Assembly: GCA_003024175.1 (NCBI GenBank)
Contig: MDYQ01000162.1
Coordinates: forward strand, 21,652-85,651
Length of the DNA stretch: 64,000 nt
Direction of reading: 5' to 3'
From: Planoprotostelium fungivorum
Lineage: Eukaryota > Evosea > Variosea > Cavosteliida > Cavosteliaceae
Position 1 is the stretch's first letter. Each line of letters starts with the position of its first letter. The notes beneath the pieces were generated by a model that searched no databases, was not told the DNA's origin, and was given only the letters and a program-made list of their open reading frames with translations. Made by a program: the position numbers and the translations under genes. Positions 19,506-31,760 of the stretch are shown here, piece by piece.

Positions 19506-22500
19506 ATGGATTCTTCATCCTTCCAGGATGGCTCCTCTTCCGTTCACAGTGCGAACCTGGAGGTGAAACAACCATTCGAACCAATCCGCTCAGTCCCACG
19601 CAGGTCAACTCCATAATGGGATCGACTGAGACCGTGGACCGATTTATTGATTCTGGAGGTCATCTGTCCTCTAAAAGACATCAAACCTTCTGGCAGAATT
19701 TGAATAACACTACAGGTGGGTCATTTTGAAGTTTCATTCATTCCAGCCAGCCATCATTCACCCACGGCATCTCGTCATTCGAATGATTGAGACGTCGTCG
19801 CAGGTGTGAGTTTGTACGTATCCGCTCTCTTCTGCAAGTTACTATCCATGGAATTATACATGGGCTCCAAAGATGTTCCCCTCGTCGAGATGATGAAACA
19901 ATTGACAACAGGACAACTCCCTCCCCCCATCCAAGACAATTCGAACAAATCCCCCGATGATCTCACGAGTGAGATGCATATCATATCATCATCGGAACTC
20001 ATCACCCCAGAATCCAACGTGAAGAACAGCGTTTGGACGACCCTCTACTACCTCGGCCTCTTCCACTCAGTCGACCCCGAATACAACTCGGTCAAACTCT
20101 TCATGGACAACTGGAGACACTATATGGCCAAAGACGCCACCGTCCGAGAGTTCGAAGCGGTCATCAAACTGTTCAACATGTCTTACACGGAGTCCCCCGA
20201 AATTGTCAACCTCTTACTCCACTGTTCAGACATACCCGAGCACATCTCAAACGATCCGTACGAAACACACCCGCAGCAACGTGAGTCGAAGCGAAACGTC
20301 ATGGATTGTGACGTAGAGGCAGTGGCTTACAGTATGATCTACGTCTTCGTCTTGTCTTCTCTCTTTCGATTGCATCAGAACAAGACCATCGTCGAGAGGC
20401 TCTTTCACTTGCTCAGGAAGCATCCGAATTTCAAGGCGCCAAAGAGAATTTTAGTCATGCTGCACATCATCAAGAACGTGATGATATTGGTGAGCGGTGG
20501 AAAAAAAGTGACCTGACCGGGTATCGAACAGAATCCTCAGACGTCGCGGGAGAACATTGCCATGGCCATCGATCACATCAAACCTTTCTACCTCTGGCCC
20601 AGGTGAAATTTCCGTGAAATTTCTCGAACTGACAGAGCAGTCCTATCGGTGATTACGCGAGAGAGTTGCTGCAGTGTCTGTCTCTAGAGGCTAAAATTCC
20701 CGGATATACTCTGCGGAAGCAGATTTTAGCCGATTACCCGCAAATATCCGGGGGGTCACCCAAGGAGGGGTGAGTGGGCTGGGGTCGCAATTAAATGAGA
20801 CTCACGGACAAAGGGAGGACGACGTGTACGTCGTGTTGGACTCGTCGGTGCCGCTGGCCATGGTTTTATTCGAATTTATTCGCGCTTCACAACCGTCGTA
20901 CACCTCCGACACACAACTCCAATTGGACCTCTTAGCTCGTATCTTTCATTTTCAACTTGATTTTCAACCTTATTTCATCTTTTTTTTTCAACTTTATTTC
21001 ATCCTTGACCGAAATAAGACATCATGACGATCAACGTGGAGGGAACAGAAGAGATACAATGGGAGAATCTATCAGCAGCGAATGTAAAGACCTTCTTGAC
21101 TGACGCCATGACAGTACAGAACCAGATCGTTTTCGTGTGAGATATCATACGTCGATGCATCACCTCTCGTCCCAATTTGACACCACGACCGTCCCAATCG
21201 GGTTCTGACTCGTTGTAGAACGCAAAAACAATCCGAGGAATTTTGTCGGGACGGTCTGGGAGATTTACTGAAGAAGGTTTCTTCTACGACATTTTCGGAC
21301 TCTTCGCTGAATCTGAGACCCCGACCCCTGAGGTGAGTGTGTGGGAGGTACGGGAGGACCGAAAGTTTGTGCCAGGCACAAACATTTGAACTTTCACTTT
21401 CACTCGATGACTCCGGACAATCGACCCCCGACGGCCCAACAGATTGAGCCGGTGACAAAAATCGTCAAGAGAAACGGCACAGATGTGAGTACATTTTTTT
21501 CACGAAATTTCTCCAAAATATTTTTCGAAAAAAATATTTCTTCTCAACTTTTCACCGCGTAAGAAAACGTCTCGAAGAAAATTCAACATTCAACTTGACG
21601 GCTGATCCGTTCTTCAGGTCTTAGCCAAAATCTTTTCCTCTTTCGCTGAATGCCCCGAAGGCAAGACACCCAAGTGAGTTCACCTTCCATCACAACTTCT
21701 CACGACCCTCCAGACCTGTCGCCAAGCTCATGATTGTCGGTGGCGACTCCCTCTTACACAACATGGCCGGTGCCCTGTCTTACCTCAAGATGACCAACAC
21801 CGAGACGACACGTATATTGGATAACGTCGATCTACAACTCTTCTACGTGCCCTGTGGCTACGGTCACACGAGTTCTTACATGAGCAGGAGAGACCCTTGG
21901 TTCGCCAGGTGAGAATTCGGGTCACGTGATCGAGATGTTGACGTGTAGACAGACACGTCTGCACTACAACGGTCGCGGTTGCCAAGGTATTACCCACCGT
22001 ACTGTCGACAAATCTGAGCACCGAGCCCAGCTCACCCCTGACCGGTAGAACAACCAGCAGCGTTCGGTGAGTCTACGCGCGACGAGGAGAGAAGAGACGA
22101 CTGACGCGTCACAGTGATAACGAGTGGAGGTACAGTGGTTCAATGAACCGAGCGGCCTCTTCTTCTCTCTTCTCTGTGAAATCGATCATAAGGGCACCCA
22201 GACAAGGTGAATCGGATAACAAGATGACGCCCGCCGAGCTGTTGTACACCGAGCTGGAGAACTACGTGCTGCAAGCGAAGGAGGAAGTGCCCATTCACGT
22301 GTACCAGTGTGAATGCACGACGACGGAGGGAGTCACGTACAATATCGTGTTCGTACGGTCGGTCGAGATCGGTTTTAAGGTTTATCAGAGGATAACGGTG
22401 AGGATTTCACGTCTCCACGAGATTTCGAAGAAAAATGATTTTGAAACTTTGCAGGAAGAAGAGTTGGCAGCGGGTATGACGAAGGATAAGATGACCAAAT

Positions 22501-23178
22501 ATCTGGCCCCAGTGTTAGCCGTACGATACAGCGCCAGCAACGTATTAGGAGTGCCTTATAGAGAGCACAAGATCGATTATCAGTACTACCACGTCATTCT
22601 AGCCAACAACATTCCCAACTTCAGCGCACCACTGCACAGCTCTGATCCAACGAAACCGTGGTTGGAGGTCAGAGGATGTGATGCAGAGGTGATGATCTAC
22701 ATCATCATCATTTCAACCATCGCTTGATCCCGTTTCATCGACATCTCATCTTATCACATCATCGACACATCATCGTCCATCATACATCCTCCATCATCGA
22801 CACGTGATCTTCCATCATCGACACATCATCAACATCACTCATCTACAACACCGACTCCATCCATTGACCCTCATCCAGAAGAAATACAAGACGAAGCCCA
22901 CGCCGAAAGACCTAGAGATGCCCTGCCTTGTCGCCCACACCTCCACCTTCGAGGCAGAAGCCAGACCAGGAACACACTTTCAAGTTCTTATAGACGATGT
23001 CCTCTGTGGTCCCTTTGTCAAGATCAAGTGAGACAGTTCATCACGAACATGATCTCCATCACGATCTCCATCGCGAACACGACACTGACACGATGATAGA
23101 GTCAGTCCGGTGGGGAAGAGTGATAACCCTGTGACACTTCCCGTCAGAGGGTTCCTACCTCTCATGACCTTCTCTTGA
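19506..23178 (+). CDS. PI3K class IB p101/p84-like regulatory subunit
   Basis: A long gene of about 16 exons starting MDSSSFQDGSSSVHSANLE. N-terminal helical part: DRFIDSGGHLSSKRHQTFWQ, VWTTLYYLGLFHSVDPEYNS, LLRKHPNFKAPKRILVMLHI. The central segment AKLMIVGGDSLLHNMAGALS and LQLFYVPCGYGHTSSYMSRR followed by DPWFAR resembles the conserved p101/p84 block in which a Rossmann-like strand precedes an FYxP motif and an (R)xDPW(Y/F) motif. Then MTPAELLYTELENYVLQAKE with VPIHVYQCEC, a YQRITEEELAAG segment, and a C-terminal domain HFQVLIDDVLCGPFVKIKVS ending RGFLPLMTFS. In animals these subunits bind p110-gamma and relay G-beta-gamma or Ras signals in chemotactic cells. Family call is by remembered motif pattern only. 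Several introns carry CATC-rich repeats. Confidence 0.55.
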
Positions 23179-23358
23179 AGACGTTGTGTTCGTCGAAGAT
23201 GATGAGAGTGTGTGTGATCCTGTGTGTAACACTTCTATATAAACCGAGTGGGATCATGGTGATGTGTCCTCTCTTTTTCTATTTTCGTGTCGTTTGGTAC
23301 GATAATCCGTTTTAATTCTTTTATTCATTTTTGTCTCTATCATCTGATGTCTTTGCAG

Positions 23359-23772
23359 ATCGTGGATGATTCCTCGATGTCGATGTATCACGGCATCCAC
23401 ATCAAAGTTTATACGTGTGAACAGGGTGTGAGAGATTGTTGTCACGTTGCTGTGATAGGTCACGAAAATCGACCACAAAATGGGGAAATGAGAAAAATTT
23501 GAATTGTAAACCTACCGTTGAATTGGCGCGTTTTTCATTTTTCAACTACGATCCGAGAGAGGCGAACTACCGAGAGAGGACAAACAGTCTGAGGTATCGA
23601 CCACTTCAGTATATCCTCTCTCGTTCATTATACGACTCTCTCAACACGCCCGGGGACAATTCATTCTTTAATCCTCGATCGATTCAGGTGCACTCCCTCC
23701 TTCCTCCTCTTTGACTTCCCTTTCACTAATTACTGATCCACATAGATAGTGTCATTGATGCAGCTTAGATGA
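23359..23772 (+). CDS. Exon-like frames of an unrecognised small gene
   Basis: A pyrimidine-rich acceptor (CTTTGCAG) precedes IVDDSSMSMYHGIHIKVYTC, followed by a GTGTGAG donor. Further on is an open stretch FNYDPREANYRERTNSLRYR with PLQYILSRSLYDSLNTPGDN, a GTGCAC donor, and a short terminal exon IVSLMQLR ending at 23772. Start exon and family are unknown. These may be exons of one small gene just downstream of the p101-like gene, or leftovers. Confidence 0.35.
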
Positions 23773-24003
23773 TCGAACTGGTCCATCTGGCGGTCGTCGC
23801 CCGAGATGGTGCCTCTTCTATCGTTCGACCCTTTTGATACAATCTATTCTCTTTTTACTTGGAAAGGTGAGCTTTTCCCTACTGCTTTGAGTCACCTATC
23901 ATCTGAAGGTGCACCACCTCGTATGGGGGCGAGGAAGGAGTTACAGACAATAGTCCACACAGCTGGAAGTTTGGCAAAGTGTGCCAAGGCGTCACAGCAC
24001 GTC

Positions 24004-24076
24004 GGGGATGTAGCTCAGATGGTAGAGCACTCGCTTAGCATGCGAGGGGTACAGGGATCGATACCCTGCTTCTCCA
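24004..24076 (+). tRNA. tRNA-Ala (AGC)
   Basis: Complete cloverleaf: acceptor stem GGGGATG with CTTCTCC and discriminator A, D-arm TAGCTCAGATGGTAGAGCA, anticodon stem CTCGC/GCGAG with loop TTAGCAT, and T-arm CAGGG/CCCTG with ATCGATA loop. Anticodon AGC. The G3:U70 pair that identifies alanine tRNA is present. Position 6-67 is a T-T mismatch. No intron. Confidence 0.95.
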
Positions 24077-24324
24077 CTCCCTTTTATGTGACAGCGTACG
24101 AGGGTGAGTCCAAATCACGTCGTATGATCCTCTGGTTACTCAGAAACGATACACTTGCTCAAAAAAATCGTCATGATGAAGATAGCACCATCGTGATCAA
24201 CATCATCGCACCGCATCACGATGTCGCTAATCATCCTCACATCAACCTCGTTTTCTACTCTATTAGATTCACTCCTCCGTCTGCAATCGACCCGCCCAAC
24301 CTAAAAGATTCCAGACCAAGGTGA

Positions 24325-24549
24325 GACTGTCTTTGGAGGTCCGACGCTCTTCTTGGGTGGTGCTGATTCCAGATACATCGCCTCTGGCATACGAAGAGAC
24401 GATGAGAAAGTTGTTTCCACTCCACACGACTCAGTTCATCGAAGGAACTGGATACTGAGTACAGGCAGAGAGAAGAGTTTATAAAAATTGTCTCTGCCTT
24501 AAGAGGCAGAGTGAAAGTGTGTTCATCTCAGTCCAAGGCCGTTCATGAC
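24325..24549 (+). pseudogene. Broken tail of ABHD11-like hydrolase
   Basis: Reads GPTLFLGGADSRYIA and then shifts frame, compared with the intact gene at 45104-46222 (GPTLFLGGADSRYIASEYEE). The catalytic-His region has lost bases and has a TGA. Homology runs past the stop codon of the parent into its 3' flank (GTGTGTTCATCT block and CGTTCATGACTT block). It exists only because the inverted duplication included the hydrolase 3' end. Confidence 0.88.
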
Positions 24550-24838
24550 TTTGGAGTGTTGATTGATTCTTTGGAGAGGGGACTGACCAGCAGTTCGGAC
24601 TTTGATCTCGAAAGAACAAACAATGCGTATGTTTTCGATGGAACACGGTCATTGTTGCATCGTCAGCTACACGATCCACGATTCTTTTCACGCGTGATAG
24701 TGTAAGTAGGAGGCGACACTGGAAAGTATCTAATGAGACGTCCATTCACTCAATCTGAGCGACGCATTTGAATAAGCAAACTCTTATATGACATATATAT
24801 TATGCTCAACAACATTTGTGTCCAGAGAAGAAGAGCGT

Positions 24839-27581
24839 TCAGAAGATCCACCAGTTCTGCACTCTGTTCAAGCTGACGCTAGAGAGGATGTTGCCAAGCT
24901 CCCAGCCAGTTCCCCAGTCGTAAGAGGTCGTCTGCTGACTCCAGTTGGTGACAGGCACGACAGCACCGGTGAGATACTTGTCTCTGGCATCGATGATCTC
25001 CTCCTTGACGAGAGTGCGAGCAAAGACGAGGAACTCGTCGAGAGTACCGCGAAGAGGGTCAGCAGACAGCTTGCCTCCCACGTTGAGACCGACGACGCTC
25101 TGAACGAGGGCAGAGATGGGCTTGGCGCCGCAAGAGACGCCGTTCAGGTAGAGTTCGGCACGATCGGCACTGACGGCGACGGCAACGTGAGCCCACACGC
25201 CAACTTGTAGAGAGCTAGCGTCCCAGCTGACTGAGCTGCCCTGAGATGGCTGGAAGGTGATCTGCTTGGCGTTGCCATCGAAGGTGAGCTCCCAGCCGCT
25301 GAGAAGAGCCTTGGTCGATGCGATGACGTTCTTTCCTCCGATCGCATCCAGGCGCAACCAGGTGGCGATAGTGAAGGCCTTGTTGAGATCGAACTGAGGC
25401 AGAGTGATGTAGAGGCGATTTCCGCTCTTCCAGTTCAAAGCCTGTCTCAGCTTACCGACGACGAGAGAGATGTCAGTGGAGAAGGCGCCGTGACGGCCGT
25501 GACCAGAGTCATCGGTACATTTTCCCAGCTTGATCTTGTCGAATGACCAGTAGAGCCAGGGTAAGCCGCACTTCTTGCCGCCAGTCGTGGTAGACGATGG
25601 TGCCACAGTGGAAGATGAGGTAGGAGTGAAAGACTGAGAGGTCGTCGCTGCGTCTGTGGATGGGGTATACGTGGCAGCATCAGTGGGAGTGTAAGTCATT
25701 GCATCTGTTGCAGGTGTAGATGTGACGGTATCGGTAGGAGTGGAAGGCTGAGAGGTCATCGCAGGTGCAGACGTGGAGGTAGAACATCTGTTGCTGATGA
25801 TGGAGAGGATCTGCTGGGCAGAGAGAGACTGAGTGAACATCAGGAAGTCGTCGAGTGCACCCTTGAAGTTGCTGATGCTCTGATCGGCTGCGATGTAGAG
25901 AGGGCTAGTGACCTTGGACAGAGCGATGTTCTGAATGGCGCCAGCAACACCGTTGATGTACAGAATGACCTTGCCGCTCTTCTCTGCAGTGAAAGCCAAG
26001 TGGAACCATGCGTCAGTGGGAATGTTGATGTTCCAAGAAACGCTAGAGTAGCCAGAGGTGTAAGTGCATGTCTTTGCAATAGGGTTGATTGACAGCTCCC
26101 AGCCAGAGACGAGAGAGAAGAGACCTTTCTTTGCGGACACGATCTTCATCACTTTGTTGCTCGCTTGTACCTGTTCAATCTCAGTGATGTCCACGAGAGA
26201 GGAGAAAGAGTATAACTCACCTTCAACCAAGTAGCTATAGAGAAAGCACTTTCAAGACCGGCAGTTTGATCTAGTCTCAGACCCTGGAAGCCAGAAGCAG
26301 AGTCGAAGCCGAGTGCCTGCTTTGTCTTTCCCAAGATGACGCTTGGTAAGCCGAGCACAGTAGCGATCCTACCGTTTCCACTGTCGTCCTTCAACAGGCT
26401 GTTCAAGATGCCGTTGTCAAAGGAGTAGTAGCAGAAGGGGACGGGGATGGAAGGGCCTCCAGGAACGCAGGGAGCCGTCACGAGAGGAATCGAGCTGGTC
26501 GCGGGAATGTAAGTTGTCGGTGCAGGGATGGTGGGGGTCGATGGTGAAACCGAAGTGATGATGTTGGTCAGGGGGAACAGTCCTCCGAGGATGTTTGTGA
26601 CAACGTTGGTGGCGGGTAAAACGGATGTGACGACTTTAGTCACGGGTAGCACCGCAGTGACAACGTTGGTGACGGGCAGCACTGAATTGACGACGTTTGA
26701 CAGAACGTTGGGCACAGTGGGACCAGTGAGAGTGGCGTACAAGTAGTTGGCAGAGCAGGTAAGACCGCTGACCTTGTTGACGTACAAGTTGGAGCCGCCG
26801 TTTGGTGCAGAGCATGCGTACCATAGGAGGCTGCCGTTGTGGCTGAGGTAGTCACCGGAGATACCGAAGATCGTCTTGACAGCAGCGTTGGCAGTGTTGG
26901 CAACAGTGTTGACGGCACCGTTAGCAGCGGTAGTGACAGGGGCTGAGCCGTACATGAGCTGTCCAGCGGTAGAGATGTAGCACTGCTGACCCTTGTGATC
27001 GAAGAGAGATCCTGCAGACAGAGTGAAGTTGACTGCGGCAGTGGCGCTCTTTGCTGCGTTGATACGAAGCTGACCGCCCAGTAGAGAGCGAACATTATAG
27101 AGACCAAAGGGACTCTTGCATGTCGTGTCAGCGACAGCAGCTGTGGGCTGAGGGCAAGTGCTGATGTCTTGAGGCTGGCCAGAGACGCAGCAGAACTTGC
27201 TGCTGTCGTAACATGCGTCGCCGCAAGCCATCATGTTGTTGGTCACACAAGATGGAGGAGAAGAGCAACTGCGGTCAGTTCTGGCAGTGTACTGAACATT
27301 CATCAGTCGACGCTGTCTTAGTCATCTGCAAGAGAAGAACTCACCGAGCCGTCAGTTCCGCACTGGTAAGCGCAAGAAGCGATGCAGACGTCGTTGCAAG
27401 AGGTAGTTCCGATGGCACACAGACGATACTGTCCGTGATACTGGTCAGCGTTGCAGCTGTACTGAGAGGGATCGTAGCATGCGTTGACGCCAGAGCACCA
27501 GACATAGCCAGGCTGGCACATGTCGGCCCACACAGCTGTGGCCGAGAGAGCGAGAAACAGCAAAGTGATTGCGTGTCTCAT
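24839..27581 (-). CDS. Secreted Cys-rich protein with two laminin-G-like domains (copy 1)
   Basis: Three exons with introns 27344-27292 (53 nt) and 26220-26171 (50 nt). The N-terminus MRHAITLLFLALSATAVWAD is a signal peptide, followed by a Cys-rich module of about 130 residues (GYVWCSGVNACYDPSQYSCN, SCSSPPSCVTNNMMACGDAC). A Val/Thr-rich repeat region (VLPVTNVVTAVLPVTKVVTS) and a Pro/Thr linker follow. LamG-like domain 1 spans FCYYSFDNGILNSLLKDDSG to KVILYINGVAGAIQN; a Thr/Ser/Pro-rich stalk (STPTDTVTSTPATD) follows, then domain 2 from LPWLYWSFDKIKLGKCTDDS to DEFLVFARTLVKEEIIDARD. These are the concanavalin-A-like LamG_3 type, usually glycan- or protein-binding. No membrane anchor is seen. Likely a secreted or spore-coat/cell-surface protein. 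Confidence 0.85.
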
Positions 27582-27890
27582 CTTGTTCGTGGAGTAGTTG
27601 GATGTCGTTCGTGTGTTGTTGTTCGTAGGTCTGTTTCTTTTCGAATGATGTTGAGCCGAGGCTCACTTTCAGTCACGTGCATGGCTTCCCGGCACGTGGT
27701 GTAAACCTTTTCCTGTCAGTATTGACGTCTCCGGGTACCGCACACCATGTAGCTGTCTCTGTTTGATCTATGATTCGCTTATACAACACGGATGGAAGCA
27801 TAGAGCATTCGTAGGCGAACGGTGTTTTTCAGGTTGAATGTTCCATATCCCAACTTTTGTGCCTCCCTGCCTGTGGGCTATGAGCTATAA

Positions 27891-28790
27891 AATGATCGTT
27901 CCTCCATATATCTTGACGTCTTTGAGGCTACAAGGGTCACATCAGATCAGATCGCATCAATATTCTAATTTTCTTTTGGATGTCTAAATCGAAAGAAGTA
28001 ACTCAGAAGGATAGACAACTGTTTCATGTCCTCTCAAATTCTCTGTCTGAAATAGATCTCTTCGTTTAGAATCGATCGTTCTCTGCAATTCTCTCCTACG
28101 GCTAGCAGGGATGGTGTGCATACCCCGAAGGTCATGTCTAGTGGTTGTTCGATCACGGACGATACGGAGGGAAAACGAACTGCGGTCTTCTCTTTATTTG
28201 ATATTCCATTCTCGCCGTCGATCCTCTGAGCATCATGGTCAACTTCAGCGTCATACCCAGACACGGTCCGAGAGGAGATACACCGTTTCAGTAGCACCAA
28301 ATCAACTCGTCAAGAGTCACATTATCCAATATCGTCGATCACAAGTATTGCAAAGGTATCATCCTCATTCAGCTGAGGATCGAACACCAGATCGGAACTT
28401 GATCAACAGAAATGAGAGCCTTCGACCGGCAACTTTGACGAGGGAAAGGTCCACAATCCATGGGACTGTACGAATGGGCAACGATGAAACCCTGGATGAA
28501 GCACTGCGGGCAACATTTTGACGTGAAGAGGATTAAGAGTTGTCCCAATCCCAGATGTAAGGCAATGTAGATTGCTTAAAGGGGCTGGGAGTGGGATCTG
28601 TTGTTCTACGTTCACCTCCTATACCAATAAGTCGCGCTCGTTTACATACTATGGAAGTCGCATTGGAAGATCCTTCCAATGAAAGTGTCCAACATTGCTG
28701 TTCGGTTCCGCAATTCATTTTCTTCGTGAGAAAGGAAACCACCATTCTAGGGAGGAGCAACATCATTCTCACACAACACCGACCATCGCC
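27891..28790. other. Unassigned intergenic stretch
   Basis: About 900 bp between the left duplication arm and the small gene at 28791. Frames on both strands are short and overlap, and none shows a family motif or clean splice sites. Confidence 0.4.
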
Positions 28791-29088
28791 ATGAGAGTTC
28801 AATCGATGGAAATACCTCGCCAGATCCTGCCTCAGTTGAAGACGGGTCGCACGTCGAGCGCGAATAAGGTCGTCAGGCCCATCTTTAAGAGTCAGGAGCT
28901 GAGCTTAGAGGTGACACGAAGGTGTTAGATAAGATGATGTGACATTGAAACAGTTGGCCATGCCTCATGTGTTTCCTAGACAGGAGCCTGCGGACGAAGA
29001 GGATGACCGATACACTATCACCATCGACCGAACGGGGAGAAGGATATTTCGAGTGCATCAGATCGCCACCGTGGAGACACTACGCTGA
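28791..29088 (+). CDS. Small conserved-looking protein, 84 residues
   Basis: Two exons, 28791-28910 and 28954-29088, around a 43-nt intron with GTGACA donor and AACAG acceptor. The product starts MRVQSMEIPRQILPQLKTGR and ends RRIFRVHQIATVETLR, with DDRYTITIDRTGRRIFRV between. Basic at the N-terminus, acidic in the middle. An AATAAA follows the stop by about 15 bases. No family recognised; size and charge would fit a ribosomal, mitochondrial or complex accessory subunit but nothing in the sequence decides this. Confidence 0.55.
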
Positions 29089-29176
29089 GTTCGAGGTCTT
29101 GTGAATAAATTGTATAAACGTGCTCGCGATGACAATCATCTCCCACCACGATGCAGATGTCTACACGAACCGATCT

Positions 29177-31377
29177 TTATTTCATGAAAGACTTCCTTTC
29201 TGATTTTCTCTCAGACTTTCTATCTGATCTTCGATCTGATTTGGCGATGAGTGACTGTCTCTCTTGTTTCGACATCCTCTTCTGTTCGGAGTCGCGGTCA
29301 ACTGAGTCAAAGAGGAAGATGGGGCTGCCCGTCTCATCTTCATCTTCGGATGAGAAGTCTAAACTGGAGCGAGGCCTGGGAGGTCCGCGCCTGCGGGTTT
29401 CAGAGGAGGTCTTTAACGTGCACGTGTCATCTCACCAGAAGGTCATCCTCTGTCTTCTGTACTTCACGAGGACAAAACTAATGACAACTAGCATGGCGAC
29501 GCCGATGAGAGTGAGTAGAATAGCTAGTCCATGATTCTTCGGTACGTCTGCATCATCTTCAGATGTGATGCATCATCGTCATGACATCACCTCTCCCACA
29601 GTTGATGGGTCGACCGAAACCGATGAGTCCATTCTTCAGATCGAATTTCGTATAGAAGCCAGTCATCCAATTGTCACCTGTTCCATTCATCACGCTCGTC
29701 GCCCATTTAAAACACTTTAAAATCCTTTTTTAGACATTTCGTCTCTTCTCTCACCTAAGACAACGTGTGATTCGTTGTGTGACAGACCGATCATGAGCTT
29801 GGCACAGTAATTATATTTGAACGAACTGACTGGAAAATAGTGCACGTATTGACGTCCATTGATAGTCTTATTGAATCGAATTCCTTCCACTGTCTCGAAG
29901 ACAAAGGTGAGAGGAGGCAATATGCTGATCTCCTCTGTTTTTGTCATCATCATGATCGTGTCGATGATGTCGATGTTCTGATGATGATGTCTCACCCTCT
30001 TTGACCAACATGCAGCTGGTCGATGTGTTCGAGCACAACAACTTGGGCCCTCCGTCTTTGCAGATACTCTCCAGCTCTCGCACATATTGTCTATACAATG
30101 GATCTGGAAGCCAGATGCCGTCGCTGCCGCTGTCTATGGTGGCGAAGAAAGGTGTATCTGTCTCTTCACTCTTTGCATTCTTACCAAAAGACATGCCCCA
30201 CACGTTCACCGCGTAGGTTCCCTCTCTACAACGCGTCAGAGAGATTAAAATACCGACGTCGTCGATTTAAATGGGTGAAACTGCAATGGATGTAGACGTA
30301 TAGACCCACATTGGAGAGGGATCGAGGAGGGGTGCGTAGTCCATAGACTTCTCGGTGTGATATTTCTCTTGGTCATCTCTTCCCAAAATCAAAAATCCAT
30401 CTTGTTCTCCGAAACAGAGGGAGAAGGTCTGGTCCATCCAGAGGTTGTTGCTGAAGAACGATTGGATGATGCCCGGCATGACGGTTCTACCGTCTCCATC
30501 GGGGGTGGGTCCGAGAGCCAAGACGCCGTCCATCGATTGACTGGATAAAACGGCTCCTCTGATGACATTCAGATGGAATGACGAATCATGTGGTGATCTC
30601 ACACGGTCGTGCGATCTTCGACGGATTCCTCCGTAATAAGGACGAAATGACCGGTGGCCTGTGAGGAGAGTTGAGGATGATGTCTTTATGAGAATGTGAT
30701 GTGATTGATGTCTTCACCTCCGTGGTTCCTAATCTCAAAGTATCTTTCATGGGTAAACCCGTGTTGTTGTTCGTTTGATCCCACTGTTCGAGTCAGTTGG
30801 AGAACAGATGGGGAGCCTCACCGATATGTTCACGCAGCATGGTGTCTTACATTTGGTCTGGTTGCAAGTCTCTGGGTATTTGAGTGGATTCAGCATATCG
30901 TGCGACCACGATGCGTTTCGATCGTAACCCTCATTTTCTTTCGTGTGACGACATTGCTCCTGATTCATGTCGCCAGCACCCTTCACTATATGGCAGTCTC
31001 GGCTCACGACCGCTGTATAATACGTCCCGGTATCTACCTGCATGGAGAGTCACTCTAGAGGGGGTGATGTTTGGGAAGACATACCAACATGACAAACTTT
31101 TGTTCGGGTGACCCGAGACCTAGTGTGATGTAATAATCATTCGTATTGACTCCTCCCGTGATTTGGATGCTCCTCGTCTATGCCGTGATATCAGATGCGT
31201 ACAAATGATGTGTATCAATCTCACAATAGGAACCAGAGGGTTTGCACCTATCTCTAACCTCGACACCTCATCTCCAGAGACATCGCAGAAAATTGTCGAT
31301 GATAAGATGATGCAAACTATATTCAGTGAGACCCAAATAGAGAAGACAAGTGAAAGCTCACACAGTAATCGACACAT
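29177..31377 (-). CDS. Membrane-anchored pepsin-family aspartyl protease
   Basis: Many exons on the minus strand. Signal peptide from MCRLLCELSLVFSIWVSLNI. First active site VDTGTYYTAVV, preceded by DYYITLGLGSPEQKFVMLVD; second active site FFATIDSGSDGIWLP. Both catalytic Asp residues are present (DTG and DSG). Other family segments: SMDGVLALGP, QTFSLCFGEQDGFLILG and SHNESHVVLG. A C-terminal transmembrane helix (GLAILLTLIGVAMLVVISFV) follows, then a cytosolic tail rich in short basic repeats (SDRRSDRKSERKSERKSFMK) and TAA at 29177. Several Cys pairs suit a lumenal domain. The layout recalls BACE-like or plant-type A1 proteases. The intron before REGTYAVNVWGMS ends at a CGTTGTAG acceptor. Confidence 0.85.
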
Positions 31378-31760
31378 CAGGTACCTTCCTGTGAAGACAG
31401 CGGAACGATGAATTTCGCCTCTCAGAGCGATGCACTACAACGTGTATCTCGTGACAGAATACGCTGGCTTTCGCATTGATTTACGTGAGATACATGATGA
31501 CGAACCCATCCACTTCAATCCAAGCTACTGCTATGGTTATGAGTGGACCTGATGTATGCGTCATATGAGATGGTGCTCTGCCACTGATTCTAAATCTGAT
31601 CAAGAAGCATTACACACGATTGCGATTCAATTCACGTTCTTGCAGACTAACAGTTGAGAAAGAAGAAGGAAAGATTGTCAAAATTGTCTCATTTATCTCG
31701 TTGCCGCCAAAATTAAAGTTCAAAAAAATTCTCTGGTTGGGATGTGTGTTCGTTGGTTCC

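Larger units (their letters stand above)
24313..27890 (-). repeat. Left arm of 3.5-kb inverted duplication
   Basis: Matches 41800-45325 in opposite orientation. It includes about 300 bp upstream of the LamG start codon (shared CCCACAGGCAGGGAGG block), the whole LamG gene, its 3' flank to about 24780, and a degenerate copy of the ABHD11-type gene tail. Confidence 0.9.

Noticed and set aside
23806-24324. 172-codon plus-strand frame
   Set aside because: It runs straight through the tRNA-Ala gene and into the broken hydrolase copy; no motif.
27213-27704. 163-codon plus-strand frame over the LamG copy 1 start
   Set aside because: Antisense to the signal peptide and Cys-rich module; the same antisense frame appears in copy 2 only because of the duplication.
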